The notes: generated from the sequence alone by a model not told the origin. 64,000 bases of DNA from Margaritifera margaritifera (GCA_029931535.1 JAQPZY010001517.1:2984001-3048000), one strand, 5' to 3'; shown: positions 1 to 13,085, counted from the stretch's first letter. Translations and numbers: made by a program.

Positions 1-310
1 GGTTGTGCTGCATAGCTTATGTCGCAGGGTACGGCTTTACTCTGGTCGTAAGGCACAGCATCGCACTCAAGTTCATTGAACTTGGAGTCATCATTGGATT
101 CCTCACACTGTTGCTGTGTTGAATTCATCTTTCTGGATTGACGTTTTTATTCGCAATTAACTTTCTGTATTGGAACTCTCTCCTTTTCGATATCGGAGTG
201 TCCGTAAAGTAACGTGTTGTGGACGGGAATTCGCACTCGTTTCTGGTCGATCTGATATACTTTTCCCAAGGGTCGACTGACGAAATGGGGAATTTGCAAA
301 CGCACATCTA
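1..310 (-). pseudogene. C-terminal fragment of a second type-B DNA polymerase relic
   Basis: Read on the minus strand, this stretch encodes a segment that matches the C-terminal end of the plus-strand polymerase relic at 4775-5045, at both DNA and protein level. Both share a VRL start, a KVYQI core and an NTL-(L/P)-YG-like ending. A stop interrupts the minus copy near 138-150, and a following segment (with NELECD) matches NEVECD downstream of the plus copy. Only the last part of the gene is present, because homology stops near 310 where a tandem repeat begins. The two copies therefore face away from each other. It is a non-functional relic. The left limit is the window edge, so more may lie outside. 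Confidence 0.6.
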
Positions 311-332
311 TTATCTAGCACCAAGGCACCCC

Positions 333-655
333 TACTATATAGCAACATATTTTTGATTACAATCTAACACACACCCTTACTATCCAACAACCGGTTTAGT
401 TTTACAATCCAAACACACACACACACACACCTACTATCCATCAACCGCTTTTTGATTACTATCCAAACACACACCTCTACTATCCAGCAACTGCTTTTTG
501 ATTACAATCCAAACACACCCCCTACTATTCAGCATCTACCTTTTCATTACTATCTAAACACACCACTACCATCTATCAACCGCTATTTGATTACAATCCA
601 AACACATCCCACTACTATCCAACAACTGCTTTTTAATTACGATCCAAACACACTG
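333..655. repeat. Tandem repeat, ~43-46 bp unit, about 7 copies
   Basis: Units contain ctactatccarcaacygc followed by a ttttgattacwatccaaacac block, with a variable (ac)n run between copies. The repeat lies exactly between the two outward-facing polymerase relics. Its open reading frame on the plus strand is a by-product of the repeat. Confidence 0.85.
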
Positions 656-949
656 TCTAACGAAAAGGGTAGGAGTGTTTATACACACTCTATACTTACA
701 TATATACAAACATACTATCACACAAGAGGGGTGGGGTAGGAAGTAAAAGAAGGCGATGAAATATGCACCCACTTGCGAGTGTGTGTGTACTGGAAAACGG
801 CTAACATCTGATAGAATTGTTTTTGTTGTCACTCAGTGAGAGAAGAATTGTAGCATTTATCGGTTCAAGTCAATTATGATTCACGTAGACATTTTGAAGT
901 CGGCAAATTGGCAAGAGAATATCACATACATAGGTAGACAGTGGGACTC

Positions 950-958
950 TATATAAAG
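950..958 (+). promoter_or_regulatory. Candidate TATA box upstream of the polymerase relic
   Basis: A tatataaag motif sits about 46 bp before the first plausible ATG (1004) of the polymerase relic. The spacing suits a relict promoter, but the assignment is inferred from motif and position only. Confidence 0.35.
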
Positions 959-1003
959 AGAGGGAAGTAACGGAGTTAAATCATATTTGAATCTACAGTC
1001 ATC

Positions 1004-4000
1004 ATGAAAAAGACCACACCATTTAATGAGAATACATAAGGGAAGCGACGACGACGTTCTTTGTAGCCGAATACCATCAGAGAAGTGCTAGATCAAAGTT
1101 CATGGTAGCGATTTTGAAGAGGAAATGATTGACCCTTATCCAATACCAACAACCTCTACTGGACAGAGAGAGTCAAAAGCTCCGAGAAACGAAACTCGTT
1201 CTGCAGCTCCTGAAGATTATTATCACATCTGAGAGACCCAATAAGTGACTTCCAGAAAGTTTCTCACATCTGCTTACACGTACATGGTGAAACTTAAAGA
1301 TTTCAAGTCTGAGGTGCCACTCGAGAAAGCAGCAGGTTTCATTACAGATTTCTGGGGATCGATATTAGAGAAATTGAAACGACAGTGCCGTGCTAAAATG
1401 GAGATCGTTTGAGACTATCTATTACTCATGACAGTTTGAAGTCTCCAATCTGGATGCTAGTCGCCAGCAGAATTAACATCTTCCAAAATTATTGACAAAA
1501 TTCAACATGTTCAACAATCGAATGACGAGTTTAACATCACCGATGGAACAGCCACTCTTCACATGTCACACGTTTCACCTCCCAAAAGTAGCGGACGCAG
1601 AAATATTTTTAGTGGATGAACTTCGCAGTACCAAACGCAGTTCGTCCACATTAACAGCAATCAAGACCAGGTGTGTTTAGCGCGGGCCATCGTAGTGTCT
1701 CGAACTTATGCCGAGAAGAACGATACCGCAGAAAGGAAACGATCATGAAAGAACATTCGACGATCGAACAGACCCCAACAACGTAGAGAAGCAGAACTTC
1801 TTTTGCAGCAAGCAGGCATTTCTAAAGAGATGGTGTGTGGAGTTCCTGAAATGCAGAAACTTCAAGACGTGTTGACCCCTCGTTATACTTTGGAAGTATA
1901 TCCGCAAGTCGTTCGTGGATATATCCTGTTTCGAGGACCGGATTTTCCAGATGGAAAATACATTCACGTGTATCATCATTAAGATGATTTCGATGCCATT
2001 ACGACCATCACGTGATTTCTTGGATACGGATATTATTGCGAGAAATGTGACCATGGCTTTAGCAATCGGGAGAAACATATTCAATGTGGAATGAGATGTC
2101 GTGGGTGTTTAGCTTCCAAGACTTGCATTCCTGAAGGACGAAAAATAATTTCATGCTCTACTTGCAAAAAAACCTTCGTCAGTTCAATGTGTTACGAAGG
2201 ACATCGCACGAAACCTGTTCGACAACAGAAAAGTGCTTGGGAATTATTGACAGTGTGTTCCACTTGTGGACAACATGTTTGGACCAATAACCAAAAGTAT
2301 CACGTTTCTGCAGGAAAGAAAAGATGCCGTTTTTGTAACCAAGCTGTGGACTTAAAACATCAATGTTACATTAAAAATATGACAACGAACTTGAGGAAGA
2401 GTTAAATGACGACCAGAACAAGAAAAAGAAACAAGACCATGATGTAGGTTATATCTTTTAGACTTTGAATATCCGCAAGATACTGTAATTCACATCCCTA
2501 ACTTTTTCGTAGCTCATCGTGTTTTTGACAAGTGTATACATGAACCTTTAATTCATCATTGTCCAAATTGTTGCGTGATTCTAGGAGAACGAGAAAAGAT
2601 ATCGTGGTTCGCGTACTCTGGTTGATTTTGTAGACTGGATTTTAGACCCCACCGACCACACTTGGAGCGAAGATCAACTCCATCGTTACGGGAACTGTCA
2701 TCGATATGCTACAGTCATGGCTCACAATTTCTCTGGTTACGACGGACAATTTCTTTTGAAACATTATTCAGAACAAGGAACAGAATTTCCAACTGTCGTC
2801 ATGAATGATGCTACAGTCATTTACATGAAAGTAGGACACGTACAATTTAAGGATTCCTTGAGTTATTTAGCCATGCCTTTAGCTAGAATTCCTAAAACAT
2901 TTGGAAGGACAGAAATGGCGAAGAGGCTATTTTCCACACTTTTGTAATATCGAAGCTAATCAACACGTCGTGCTCCCGCATCTGCTAGAAAGTCATCACT
3001 ACGATCCTGACGGTATGCACACAGAACAACGAGAAGCATTCTACACCTGGTACCAACTTCACTCTTCAGACTCATTTGACTTTCAAGAAGAAATGTTGAA
3101 GTACTCTCGATCGGATGTAGACATTTTATGACGTTGTTGTGGAAAATTTCGACAATTGTTTATGGATCACGGAAGTATCGATCCCTTGAAGGAAGCTTCT
3201 ACAATTGCTAAAGGGTGTGAATTAGTGAATCGAAAGAAATTCATGCCCGAGAACACACTAGCCGTCACCCCCACAAACCAGTGAAGCAGTTAGTCGTCGA
3301 TACTCTGCCAAAGCTTTGCGCTGACTCCATTACTTGTGTGAGACTGAAGACAAACACATACAACATGCTAGAAACGGTGGTGGTGAAAAGAAAATTGGAT
3401 CTTATTCTGAAGATGGTAGGGATTTAGAAAACTCACTGACGGTGTACGAATTTCAAGGCTGTTTATTTCACGGATGTCTTCCTTGTTATCCTCAACGAGA
3501 CCTGAAAAATCCTTTCTCAGGTTCCACCTTGGAAGAGTTGTACGACGAAACATACCAAGGACGTCCGAATTTAGAAAGTCAAGGATATCAAGTGATGGAA
3601 ATGTGGGAACACGACTACGATCGACGTTTCAAAACCGATCCAGAATTCCGACGCATCTTCGAAGAGTGCGACGTAGTAGATATCAAACCTATGAAGCCCA
3701 GAGACAGTTTGTTTGGAGGACGAAGGGTTAATCAAATGTCAAGTGTTACCACCGACAAACTTGTCTCATCCTGTTTTACCACATCATTGCCACGGAAAAC
3801 TAATGTCTCCTTTGTGTCATACGTGTGCTGAAACGTGTAATCAAGACCAACCCTGTAGCCACGAAGACCAATAACACGCTTTGACAGGAACGTGGGTGAG
3901 TGGTGAATTGTTTTATGCTCTCGATCGTGGATACCAACTGTTAAAAGTGTACGAAATTTGGCATTTTCCTACGACAGAACAATACCAACAAGATGGTTCT

Positions 4001-5147
4001 AGTGAAGGGATTTTTCCGGCTACGTCAACGAATTTCTAAAATTGAAGCAAGAAGCTAGCGGCTACCGGTCGGGGTGTCTGACTTCAGAAGATAAAGACAA
4101 ATTCAAAGAACGGTACCACTCCTTAGAAGGCATCACTTTGGAACACGCAGAAAAGAACGAAGAAAGACGATCATTTGCAAAAGTCATGTTGAATTGTTTG
4201 TGGGAAAAACTAGCTCAACGTCGCATATTTTCGAAGACAGAATACTTGCTAGATCCAAGTCGATACTTTCAACTCATCGACGATAAAGAAAAACTCATAA
4301 AACACGTGGAAATCGTCCGTGAATATTTGATTTTGACAAATTATGAAGCAGTTCCTGAGTTTGCACCACTCCAGGAGTTTGGAAATGTCATCATTGCAGT
4401 ATACGTGACAGCCAATGCCCGTTTAAAATTGTATTCCGTTTTGGAACGTTTGGGAGAACGTTTTCTTTACTTCGATACCGATAATTGCAGGTACATCGAT
4501 GGTCCTGGAGGCTTTCACCCACGTATCAAAGGTGACCGTTTAGGTGTATTAACCCACGAACATCATGACATTATTGTGAGTCTTGCTAGCGGGGGCCTAA
4601 AAATGACGGTTACCAATACAGAGACAAACGAGGAGAACACCATACGAAAGGTAAAGTAAAAGAACTGACACTCAATTATCGTTCCAGTCAGTTGGTGAAC
4701 TTTCACGTCTTAAAAGAAGCTTTAAAATCCGGTCAAGATCAAGACTTTCCTGTTAAAACGATAGATCGTCACAAAATTGTACGTTTGCCTAATCATAAAA
4801 TCGTTAGCCGAGCTTTGGAAAAAGTTTATCAGATCGTCTACGACAAACGAGTGTGACTTACCGAACACAACACGTTACCTTACGAACACACCTATGTCCA
4901 ATATAGGTAACCTGCAAGACAAAAAGAGCATTGTGAGTATAGACCCGACCGAGAAAGATGAACTCCACACAAAAAAAAATATGATGGATCCTACAAAAAG
5001 TTAAACGAAGTCGAATGTGATTCAATACTAAAGGAACTGCACGAAAACTCGGTCAGAAAAGAAGGCCTGTCAATGATAGGACCAATAAACGCAATAAATC
5101 GGCCTGCAGACATCCAGCCAGAATACCCACTACTAACCAGCCAGTAG
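1004..5147 (+). pseudogene. Protein-primed type-B DNA polymerase relic (Polinton/Maverick-like)
   Basis: This is a decayed family-B DNA polymerase gene of the organellar/viral (DNA_pol_B_2) type used by Polintons and related virus-like elements. Domain order is conserved but spread over several frames. It begins with an N-terminal domain (about 1265-2090), then a cysteine/histidine-rich zinc-binding region (2040-2390, several CxxC pairs). The 3'-5' exonuclease follows, with motif I DFE (2461-2469), motif II NFSGYDGQF (2726-2752) and motif III YSRSDVDIL (3101-3127). The palm has a KVMLNCLWEK motif-B region (about 4180) and motif C YFDTDN (about 4468-4485). A C-terminal KVYQI segment lies near 4820. 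Palm motif A (D-x-x-SLYP) is missing: after FGGR at about 3711-3722 the sequence passes directly to the segment that normally follows it. Multiple stops and frameshifts (for example after 3130, 3290 and 4850) rule out activity. A short downstream open segment ends at 5147. Confidence 0.85.
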
Positions 5148-7850
5148 GAGACTTACAGTCCACGAGAGAACCAAATGATTGTCAGCCATCAGCCTGGAAA
5201 CTTCTTCACTCAACGAATATTCAAACATGCGTATGTAACCGACTAATACATGTTGTATTTTTTTAAAAAATCCCTGGTTTTATAATTTAAAAAAATAATG
5301 GACAAATAAATGCAATTACATATCGTGTAAATGCATAGTAATTAGTGGACTCAACACACAGAAACAAATGAATACTTAAATTGTTTATGAAATATGCTAA
5401 TAATATTACATACATTTACCTGGCCATTTTGTTTAAATTATTTCACGACTTATTTGATGTATTAAATTTCTTCGCCGCCTCCTGATGTTGTGGTATTGCT
5501 TCTTTTTCAATTTTTTTAAAATTATAAATATTGATAAATATTTGTCACGTTACTGTAGCTGTACGCTCTTCGTCAAATCGGAAGTTATTTCCCTTGGCAA
5601 CTCTTGACATCACCATTTTCTCTGTTACACAACAAAATAGCTGGATATTCGCAGGTTTTGTTTGTTTGTTTTTGTTGTTGTTGAAGTTTAAAGTTTAAAG
5701 TATGTTCTGTAAAGTCTTAGGGTATTCTTGGAGAGTCTTGGGTGTCTTGGGGTGTTTAGTGAACCCGTTAAAAATGGCCATTATTTACATCCGATTTTTT
5801 CTAATATGCAATGGAAAAGGCAGAGATGTTCCAATTGCTTATCGGCAAACATTCTAGGTATGGTCCGTCGGATTGACCTCGAAGTTACAAATGACGAGAT
5901 ATATTTTTGTCACGCAGAAATAGACGAGGAGGTCTGAATGCTTTCATAAGTCGAAGCTATTCGTCTCGCATAGGAAAGAGACGACGTTAGTACGATTGAT
6001 GTCACCTCCTGTCTGGAAAGATTACGGGCTAAGATTTGTACGTTGGATCATGTCCGCGTTTTAGCAACATATCTCTCGAGACTACTCGCACGTTTTAGGT
6101 GATAAATTGTAAAGTGTCATTGATTGGGACAGCACCTGCGAAGTTGAAGAAGTGTTTCAAGAGCTAATTTGTTGGTAATAAAAAAAAAACAACAACCAAG
6201 ACACGCTTATATTATCACATCTCATTTTGCTGTCTTTGAAAAGTCGAAGGGGTGGGAGTTATAACGTTTCCAAGGAGAGAATAACACCGTTATTTACATC
6301 AATGTGTCACGGTAACAAGCAATTTTTGCCCTTGGTAAATTTTGTAGGATGGCAAAATTGGCACAAAGGGGGTGGGGTGAAAGTCAGAAAGTCAATATAT
6401 AGCCTCTCTATACCTCCTGATATAGGGGATAATTTTCTTTTATGCTGTGGATATACTTTTTTAAACTGTACGTCAACGTGGTCAAGCAGTGATCATAAAT
6501 AAAGCAGTATATGTTGTTCTGAAATTTAATACTGATGTAGTTTTATTAGAGTCTGTTCATTCCTAATTGTTGAGTGATCAGCATCTTAGTTGTGATCACA
6601 AAACTTACAGATGAAATTATCGATCACTATGGGCATTTACAATGGTGAACTGCCCCAAACTGGGTCAAGAGAAGTGGACCTTTGGTCTAAAATCACTACC
6701 AGTGCAGGGTGTAGGATAGAATTGTCTAAAATGCAGCATTTTTCATTGTGAGATCATATACATTCAGTACAGTTTACACTAGATTACACATTGTGGTTTT
6801 CCTGGTCTACAAATGTCCACCTACAGTGCATGCGATGGTAACTGACCACTTTTTGATAAATAGTGTTACCATGTTTATCAAATTTATTGGACACAATATA
6901 CATGATTGGATTGAAAATGATCTCTTATCTTTTGATGTAAAACTATTTACTAAATACGATTCTTAAGAGAGCAATATTGATTCTAATCTGTGCTGTTTTT
7001 AAGACATTATTGGATTGCACTTGGCAGTACCAGATCATGTGAGTACAGGTCAAAATGCACATTTGGGGGTCGTCTTAAAACACCTCATCTTAGCTATAGT
7101 GAGTGAGTGGGTTGAGTTCTACGCCATACCAGCATGAAATTGGCAGTAGGGCACCACACAGGATTGAAAATCTTGGTTTCAGTCACATCTCATTTTAAAC
7201 CAAGATTGGAAGTAAGGTAAAACGATGAAAAAATGCATTTTAAAAAATACAACCTGAGAAAATATTTTCACAAACTAGCTGTGACTATATATTTTTCTGC
7301 TTTCATAACTTTCTTCCTTTATTATCATAGTTAGCATGTTTTTTTTACAGGTTTTCAACAGAAAAATAACTTGGACATTTCCCTCATTCACCAGCTGCTG
7401 CAGCAAGACTATTCTGTTATTGTCATATTCACATGAGCACATTCGTATGTCAATTTCTAGACTATTATTGCAACTTTTTATATAAACAACAATGTATCTC
7501 ATTCCAAAAAATTACCATTTTAAAAATAATACCTGATTTATATGTTTTACCTGGGCAATTTTTTTAGATTTGTCAGCAATTCTTGGAAGTATGTTTCATA
7601 TTGAGGCTAAAATTCCGCTTTATTTGGAAGAATGCACTTTACTTTTACAGACCTAGATTAGACTGGAAGTGTCCTCACGAGTTTAATTTTTTTTTATGAT
7701 TTAGGTAATTGATTACATTAAATGCCTGCAACATAATTATTCTGGTCAATTTGTAATTGGCGAGAAAACCAGTGACAAATGTGAAAATGATTCATTGCTG
7801 TTGATGATCTGGTACTGTCACATGCACTGTCCTTTAACACTGATTTTGTT
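5148..7850. other. Stretch without recognisable genes
   Basis: AT-rich non-coding sequence. It has short homopolymer runs and a small open frame at 5728-5937 with no recognisable motif. Around 7095-7150 a gtgagtgagtgggttgagtt segment loosely resembles a dispersed repeat common in gastropod genomes, but it is too decayed to assign. Nothing else is visible. Confidence 0.5.
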
Positions 7851-9720
7851 AGATGCATTTCCTGGATGGTTATATAGAAGTAGATTGTAGGAAATCAAAG
7901 ATTCCTAAATCGTCCTGGTATGATTTGGCATGCATGTATTTAAAAAGGAGGAAATGCACTGACTTAACCAGGTCAGGAGAATTTTATCACACATTTTGTA
8001 ATTCAGAAACAAATGTAGAGAAATCTGTAAAAGTAAAAAGAAACGCTGGATTATGGCTCTGTATGACAAATTAAAGAATTCATGTGATGAGGCAACATGA
8101 GTGGGGATCTTGTAAATTCTATATCTCATTTGAAATGCAAAAAAGAACATCAAATTTGGAATGGTCCAAGTAATTTGACAGTAGTTTAGACCCAAAATTT
8201 GTAGTATTTATTAGAAATATTATAGAGAATCATGACAATAATTATCTGTGATATATGCAGCAATGGCTCAATTCATATTCTTAACTCAGAAATAACTGAC
8301 AATATAGTTGAAGTATTGAAGCCATTCAATTTTGCTTAAAAGTAGCAAATCAACAGGTGAAGACTCTTCCAGGTGAATTCTTCAATTGCAAAAATGATAT
8401 AGTATGTTGTTTAACACATCTCAACAAGGGGTTTAATTATATCACTTTGATGTAAACAGTTGCAGAGGAATAACTTTACTAGATACTTGCAGCAAATTAT
8501 TCACTGCAATTTTAAATGAAAGACCTAATACATGGGGTCACAAATATGATAAGATAAATGAAGAACAGGCAGGATTCTTTGCTGGTTATTAAACAATGGA
8601 TAATGTTTTTATATTGCAATCTTTAATACAGAAATATTTTGTGGAAAATTTGTTTTAGATTCTGTTGCTTGTAAGTTGATTTTAAAAAGGCATTTGATTC
8701 AGTGGATAGAGAGAGGCTGTGGTATGCATTATTTCACAATGGTATGCTTGGTAGGATGCTGGCTATTTAAAAAATATATATTCAGATATTAAATCAGGAC
8801 TTTTCAAGATCAACTGAGTGAATATTTTGAATGTAAGCTTGGAGTGAGACAAGGCTGTATATTAAGTCCTTGCCTTTACATCTTGTTTTTAAGTGATTTA
8901 TTACCAATTATGAATGAAAATGGTGGAACTGGAATTTTGGTTGACACTGAATTACAAAATATTACTCCTTTACTTTATGCTGATGACTTGTATAATTTGA
9001 AGATACTGTTTTAGAATTACAAAGAAAGATAGATGCATTGTGTAAAATGGGGTCTTGCTGTTAACATGGATAATGCAAATATCATTGTTTTTTGAAATGG
9101 TGGTAGACTTAAGAGTATGAGAAGTGGACTTATTGTAATGAGATTATACAAATTGGAACTTGTTACAGTTATTTGGGAGTAATGAGAATATAAAAAATGT
9201 AATTTGTTACAGTTATTTGTGAGTAATGTTCTCCAGTAGATTTAATTGGTCAAGAGCAGTTGAAAGACTTGTCATGCAAGCTTACAAAGCTTTAATCCCA
9301 GAAAAGAAATTAATTTAAAAAACATGGATTTTCATCACCAAGCAGTTTTCAAATTATTTGACATTCATACCAAGCCCATTCTTCTCTATTCATCTGTGAT
9401 TTGGAGATACAAGATAGAGATTTGGGGATACAAGATAGAGATTTGGGGATACAAGATAGAAAATCTGTAGAGAAATTCCATTACCAGTTCTGTCAATTTC
9501 ATCTGTCTCTTGGAAGACAGTCTTCAAACATGGGAGCTCTTGGTGAATGTGGATGTTATAATATATATATTGACTATTATATTCGATGTATAAACTATTG
9601 GTGCAAATTGTTGCAAATGCCTAGCTGTAGATATCCCAGAAAATGTTATCTGATGTTAAAGGCACTGGATGAGAATAACTTGGGCAACTTATATCAAACA
9701 ACTACTTTGTAAATATATTT
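7850..9720 (+). mobile_element. Decayed non-LTR retrotransposon (LINE) ORF2: reverse transcriptase
   Basis: Shifting frames on the plus strand show the ordered blocks of a LINE reverse transcriptase. A RGITLLD-type block lies at about 8465-8485, followed by EEQAGF (about 8562) and FKKA(F)DSV-like sequence near 8685. Next come a GVRQGCILSPCLY block (about 8840-8878) and a LLYADDL catalytic block at about 8970-8990. A C-terminal region follows (MGALGECG, INYWCKLLQMP; 9520-9620). The cores are recognisable but broken by many frameshifts and stops. A 21-bp segment around 9403-9465 (ggatacaagatagagatttg) is locally triplicated. Upstream, 7850-8080 resembles the linker between endonuclease and reverse transcriptase. 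I cannot see an intact endonuclease, poly(A) tail or target duplication. The clade is not determined. Confidence 0.8.
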
Positions 9721-10099
9721 TGGTTTTGTGTGGATATCACAGAATATTGGTGATGTTTAGAACATAATGAGTGTATTGTTGTGTCACAAATATATATGCC
9801 ACCAGATTGCTAATGCTTGTTCATTGTGAAATAGTATTATAATAAATGAATGAAAACTTAAGGCAGTTGAGAACTGTGATAATTGTGATTATGATGTTAC
9901 AACTATAGCAATTCTCAATGCTTTTGCATTACCATTCTTTAATTTTGTGTGCAGCTAGAAGGAATCAAGAAAGAGATTACACTTTCTTTTCTGTATTAAT
10001 TTATTTAATTGGCCTAATTCCATTTCAAATTAATCAATTTTCCAAGACACGGGAATAAGAAACAAATGACCATATACCATTCACTTTTTTAATTTCATC

Positions 10100-10750
10100 T
10101 TTAAGCAACACACCATACTACATTCACTTTTCTTCGTAAAGAAACTTTAACAAATTTCTCCACAGCATGTTTTGGATCTAAATCCGTAAGTTCTGGACCT
10201 TCCTCCATTACCCTCATCAATTCTGTTACAATTTCTTGTTTTAAACATCCATGGTACTTTGTCTTGATATGATTATGTTGAACTTTGCAAGTTCAGTGTT
10301 TCTTGGATTGCCATTGCATTATTCCTTCCACAATCACGACACTGTGCAAAAAGTTAATAATATTCCATTGTTTTCTTGTTTTTTGGTCAATGGGAATGTC
10401 CTATTCCATAATTCATTCCACTAATCTCTCAGTATGTTTGGTGTTCTGTTTTTGTTATCAAAACTAGATGCATCTACTAATTTATGTCAACTGGTCTCAC
10501 GAGAATCGTGCTCATCTACAGCCTTGCACTTGGCACCAAAGAAATTATGTAAAGTTGCTATTGGAATAGTACACATATAATAATCACTTGAAAATGAAGA
10601 TATATATCTGTACATGACACAGAAAAACCGCTGATTTTATGATGATTAACATGGGAGTTCGTATTCCTCTGATGTACAAAATAAATCCTAAAATCTTGGC
10701 ACTGTTTTTCTAGGTATGAGATATGATAACATGCAAGTGTTCCAAACATC
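10100..10750 (-). pseudogene. Unidentified minus-strand coding-like relic
   Basis: Several consecutive minus-strand segments read as protein-like sequence interrupted by single stops and frame changes. Examples are HNFFGAKCKAVDEHDSRETS (10495-10554) and, in another frame, KQEIVTELMRVMEEGPELTD near 10165-10225. The sequence lies between the body and the likely 3' end of the LINE, so it may be an insertion of another element or a processed pseudogene. I do not recognise the family. The composition (acidic, KY-rich, with CRDCGR) suggests a zinc-binding or transposon-borne protein, but that is a guess. Confidence 0.3.
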
Positions 10751-11149
10751 ACTTAAGGATTTTAATATGATGGATTAAGACTGTGCTGAGTAATGCTTAT
10801 CAAAGAGGTGTCAAAGCACACACGTGTGTAGTTAGTGTTTTGATGAAAATGATCATTGGGCACTGACAATCGATTAACAGGTGTCATAATCACCATGTCT
10901 AATAAGATCTAACCTATGTGGCTTCAACTAATCCCATTAAAATTACTTGAACTTTGTTTGATAGCTTGCACACTACATGATTGATACTCATATTGTAAAA
11001 ATGGATTAAATAAAACAGAATTTCGCTAACTAAAAAGCTTGCGTACCGAGGACTCAGCTGTTGGAATTTTCATCCATAAAAAAAACGATAAGTATGCACA
11101 CTTTTACGCCGATTTCGGTGTCCCAGAGAACCCCGTATTAATATAGTTA

Positions 11150-11400
11150 CAGGCAGACAAAAAAATGTTGATAGGGCACATAGATTATGTTATTTATGTG
11201 ACTGAGGGGAAATTGAAGCTGAATTCATTTTTTATTAAAATGTAAAAAATACTTGGAATTAAGATTTAGGTTTCTTCCGAAGTACTATTATGAATATCCA
11301 TCCTATGAAAAGTTTTGCAGTTTACTTTGTAATAAATTTGATGAGGTAATTAGAAAAACAGTACAGTTCATATATTTTGCATGTCCTGCTAGACCTGTAT
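11150..11400 (+). mobile_element. LINE ORF2 C-terminal zinc-knuckle fragment
   Basis: One plus-strand frame reads DRAHRLCYLCDEGEIEAEFH followed by a leucine/lysine/tyrosine-rich tail. This is the typical last part of LINE ORF2 proteins in which CxxC is followed by E-x-E-x-HF. It could be the displaced end of the element at 7850-9720 or a fragment of another copy. Confidence 0.65.
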
Positions 11401-11410
11401 GACAAATCCC

Positions 11411-11700
11411 TAGAGCCTGTTTGTATCCCATTGAGCATATCTACTCCAGATACGACCTTAATATAAAACTGTTTGACCAAGCATTGTTACTGCATGTCCC
11501 AGTAGAGCCTGTTTGTATCCTATTGAGCAGATCTACACCAGGTATGACCTAAATACAGTGCTGTTTGACCAAGCACTGCCCTTGATGTCCCACTAGAGAT
11601 TGTTCGTATAACATTGAGCAGATCTACACCAGGTATGACCTAACTACAAAACCGTTTGACCAAGCATTGCCACTGCATGTCCCACTTGAGCCTGTTTGGG
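11411..11700. repeat. Tandem repeat, ~92 bp unit, about 3 copies
   Basis: Copies start near 11411, 11503 and 11594 and end near 11700. Shared blocks include gcctgtttgtatcc, attgagcagatctacacca and gtttgaccaagcattgcc. It directly follows the LINE C-terminal fragment. Confidence 0.85.
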
Positions 11701-12949
11701 AAAATGTAATATGGAGGGATAGAGTTGCTAATAGTACCTGTCATTGTAACCAGTGAATATCTGGATAATGGATAGATTTGACTCAGTGTCATGTAAAATT
11801 CTTTGAGGGAAATGTTCTGTCAGGAGGCCAGTTTCATCTTTTCAGTCAACATTCTGTGGCTTATACATGGACCCATTTGTGGTCAAAAGGCTGCCAAGCT
11901 CTTTATAATACTTGCTCAAGATTTCAGCAGAGGCACGTTTAGCCGTCTGTAACGTTAACTTTTGTGGCCTACGTAAGTTTAGATCTGGCCAGTGTGACAT
12001 GAAGGAATAGTACCAGCTATTCCGAAGTCAAGATTGATATTTTGATCTTTTTCCAAGGCAACGCATAATCAGTAGACATGTTGTGCCAGACTGACTTAGA
12101 GAACATGTATCCAATTTTCACCATGTATTTTACGCGATCTACAAGTTTTTTTATGTACCCTGGCCTAAATTGGAACTGGCCTTCAGGAACTGGCTCCTCA
12201 TAGGTCACCAGATCTAGATACATGTATCTGTTTTGTAATGTACTCGCAGGAATTCCATGGTGTGAGCTGCTTTGTAAACAGACATACCCATCACCATATC
12301 TTTGCCAGCATTTTCCAGCACAGAAGCTGGGTAAACACATTAAATTCTTTTTTTCATTGAGATTCTTGCTTCCTATAGACATTTTTTATTTACCTTTCTC
12401 TGCCTTATTCAGAGAGTCCTTCACTTTACAAAAAAATATTGAAAATGTTTTTAAAAAAATTATAATAGTATTGGCTAGCATTGATTTGATCACTGTTTTT
12501 ATTTTATTAGATGTTGTTAATTATTTTAATTGTATTTAAAATAGTATAAGTTACATGTATATCGCTTACAGCTATTCTGAGCAGGATGGTAATAAAAAAT
12601 CTCAATCTACAATTACAACTGAATCTCATTGGAAATCATTACAGAAGGTACCTTATCATTGCATACATTTACAGTATTTGTATTTTGACATGTAAATTTC
12701 CATACTTTGTAATATCAGTTTACTATTGAACAATTATGCTAGCTACTTGCAAATACCCCAATCAGCATATTCTCCGTGGCAACAAAAGAGTTACATCCCT
12801 TTGCAATAGGTCAGAGGTCACCGGGGAAAACAATACATTACTCTTATTGGGGGGTGGGGGTGTTCATTCAGATGTGGCAGAAAAACTAGAAATACACAAA
12901 ATATGCAAGAATTTGATCCCATTTTACAATAAGCAGTAACTTTTAAATA

Positions 12950-12953
<4 letters not shown>
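11701..12953. other. Stretch without recognisable genes
   Basis: AT-rich sequence. A 121-codon minus-strand open frame at 12017-12382 contains no motif I recognise and overlaps another open frame on the opposite strand, so I do not call it a gene. Nothing else is visible. Confidence 0.4.
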
Positions 12954-13028
<75 letters not shown>

Positions 13029-13031
13029 TAT

Positions 13032-13070
<39 letters not shown>

Positions 13071-13085
13071 TATATATGTATGTGT
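12954..13085. repeat. (TA)n microsatellite with (AC)n edge
   Basis: Long runs of alternating ta with short interruptions, entered from cacacacacatacata on the left and left through tatgtatgtgtgtat on the right. Confidence 0.95.

Noticed and set aside
452..739. 95-codon plus-strand open frame
   Set aside because: Made of the 43-46 bp tandem repeat between the polymerase relics.
7905..8195. 96-codon minus-strand open frame
   Set aside because: It is the opposite strand of the LINE relic, whose plus-strand frames give recognisable reverse-transcriptase blocks.
12017..12382. 121-codon minus-strand open frame
   Set aside because: No recognisable motif, no splice or homology support, and an overlapping open frame on the other strand.
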